Source: Arenicella sp. (GTDB taxonomy: Bacteria > Pseudomonadota > Gammaproteobacteria > Arenicellales > Arenicellaceae). Taken from it: DNA of 5,869 nucleotides. Positions within the stretch are counted from its first letter, which is position 1. Each line of letters opens with the position of its first letter. This document shows, piece after piece, positions 5,720-5,869 of the stretch. The translations under genes and the position numbers were made by a program. The notes beneath the pieces were generated by a model that was not told where the DNA came from, made no database searches, and saw only the letters and a program-made list of their open reading frames with translations. The stretch lies in NCBI GenBank assembly GCA_016763815.1, contig JAESTB010000488.1, positions 1-5,869 on the forward strand. Direction: 5' to 3'.

Positions 5720-5869
5720 TTAGTTGTATTCATTGGCTTCACAATTGTGCTGCTTTAAAGGCACTGGCTCATAAGCTGTTTGATATTTAAGCATCGCCCA
5801 AGCGGTGGGCACCGTTTTGTTGGCGTAGGCCATCGCGGCACACCGAGCACTGCGGCGCTCAATTATCCA
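5720..5869 (-). CDS. IS110-family transposase, C-terminal end (partial)
   Basis: The minus-strand frame enters from the right edge and stops at TAA (5722-5720) after 49 codons. The peptide reads WIIERRSARCAAMAYANK, then TVPTAWAML and a polar tail (KYQTAYEPVPLKQHNCEANEYN). The pattern 'ERR...A.A.ANKT.RTAWAML' followed by a short tail is the usual C-terminus of IS110/IS1111-family DEDD recombinases, after the Transposase_20 domain. These enzymes insert and excise circular intermediates and, in studied members, are guided by an RNA from a non-coding end of the element. A proline stands where arginine is usual (T-V-P-T-A). The coding sequence is visibly GC-richer than the flank to its left, which fits a mobile gene. 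Catalytic parts lie off the window, so whether the element is complete cannot be told. Confidence 0.75.
   Translation of the reverse strand, partial: WIIERRSARCAAMAYANKTVPTAWAMLKYQTAYEPVPLKQHNCEANEYN

Noticed and set aside
5818..5869. GC-rich right edge as an origin or integron site
   Set aside because: It reads as the continuous minus-strand coding frame of the IS110-type transposase.

Overview
This window fits a chromosomal stretch of a moderate-GC gammaproteobacterium, probably marine. The support is indirect: a GcvA-like LysR regulator, a very large secreted subtilase with the multi-domain layout common in marine proteolytic gammaproteobacteria, and an IS110-type transposase. No rRNA or other marker gene is present, so the genus is left open.

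Layout. (1) Positions 3-152, plus strand: the last 49 codons of what looks like an EamA/DMT-type membrane transporter; the rest lies off the left edge. (2) 205-1131, minus strand: a complete 308-residue LysR-family regulator of the GcvA/AmpR type, convergent with the transporter. (3) 1132-1981: an 850-base gene-free region with no credible protein gene. It holds several palindromes, a plausible sigma-70-type promoter (1768-1795) and two hairpins in what would be a leader of about 180 nt for the next gene. (4) 1982-5419, plus strand: the main gene, a 1145-residue secreted S8 peptidase with signal peptide, I9 propeptide, catalytic domain with a PA insert, Fn3-like domain, DUF11-like domain and a C-terminal beta-rich module. 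(5) 5443-5477: a textbook intrinsic terminator. (6) 5478-5719: no convincing gene; it may include the non-coding end of the following mobile element. (7) 5720-5869, minus strand: the last 49 codons of an IS110-family transposase running off the right edge.

The peptidase appears to be a single-gene transcription unit with its own promoter, strong ribosome binding site and terminator. It should be exported by Sec, matured by removal of its propeptide, and act outside the cell on proteins. No membrane anchor or sorting tail is visible. The LysR gene is divergent from it, but 850 bases separate them, so regulation of the peptidase by this LysR is only a possibility.

The most unusual items are: a basic, His/Gly/Tyr/Trp-rich insertion in the Fn3-like domain, with a sharp local switch to AGA/AGG arginine codons; a C-terminal module that seems to be nested inside a DUF11 domain; the structured leader; and the untranslated flank of the IS110-type transposase, which might encode a guide (bridge) RNA if the element belongs to the IS1111 group. 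I saw no CRISPR array, tRNA or defence system. Nothing here amounts to a clearly new system.
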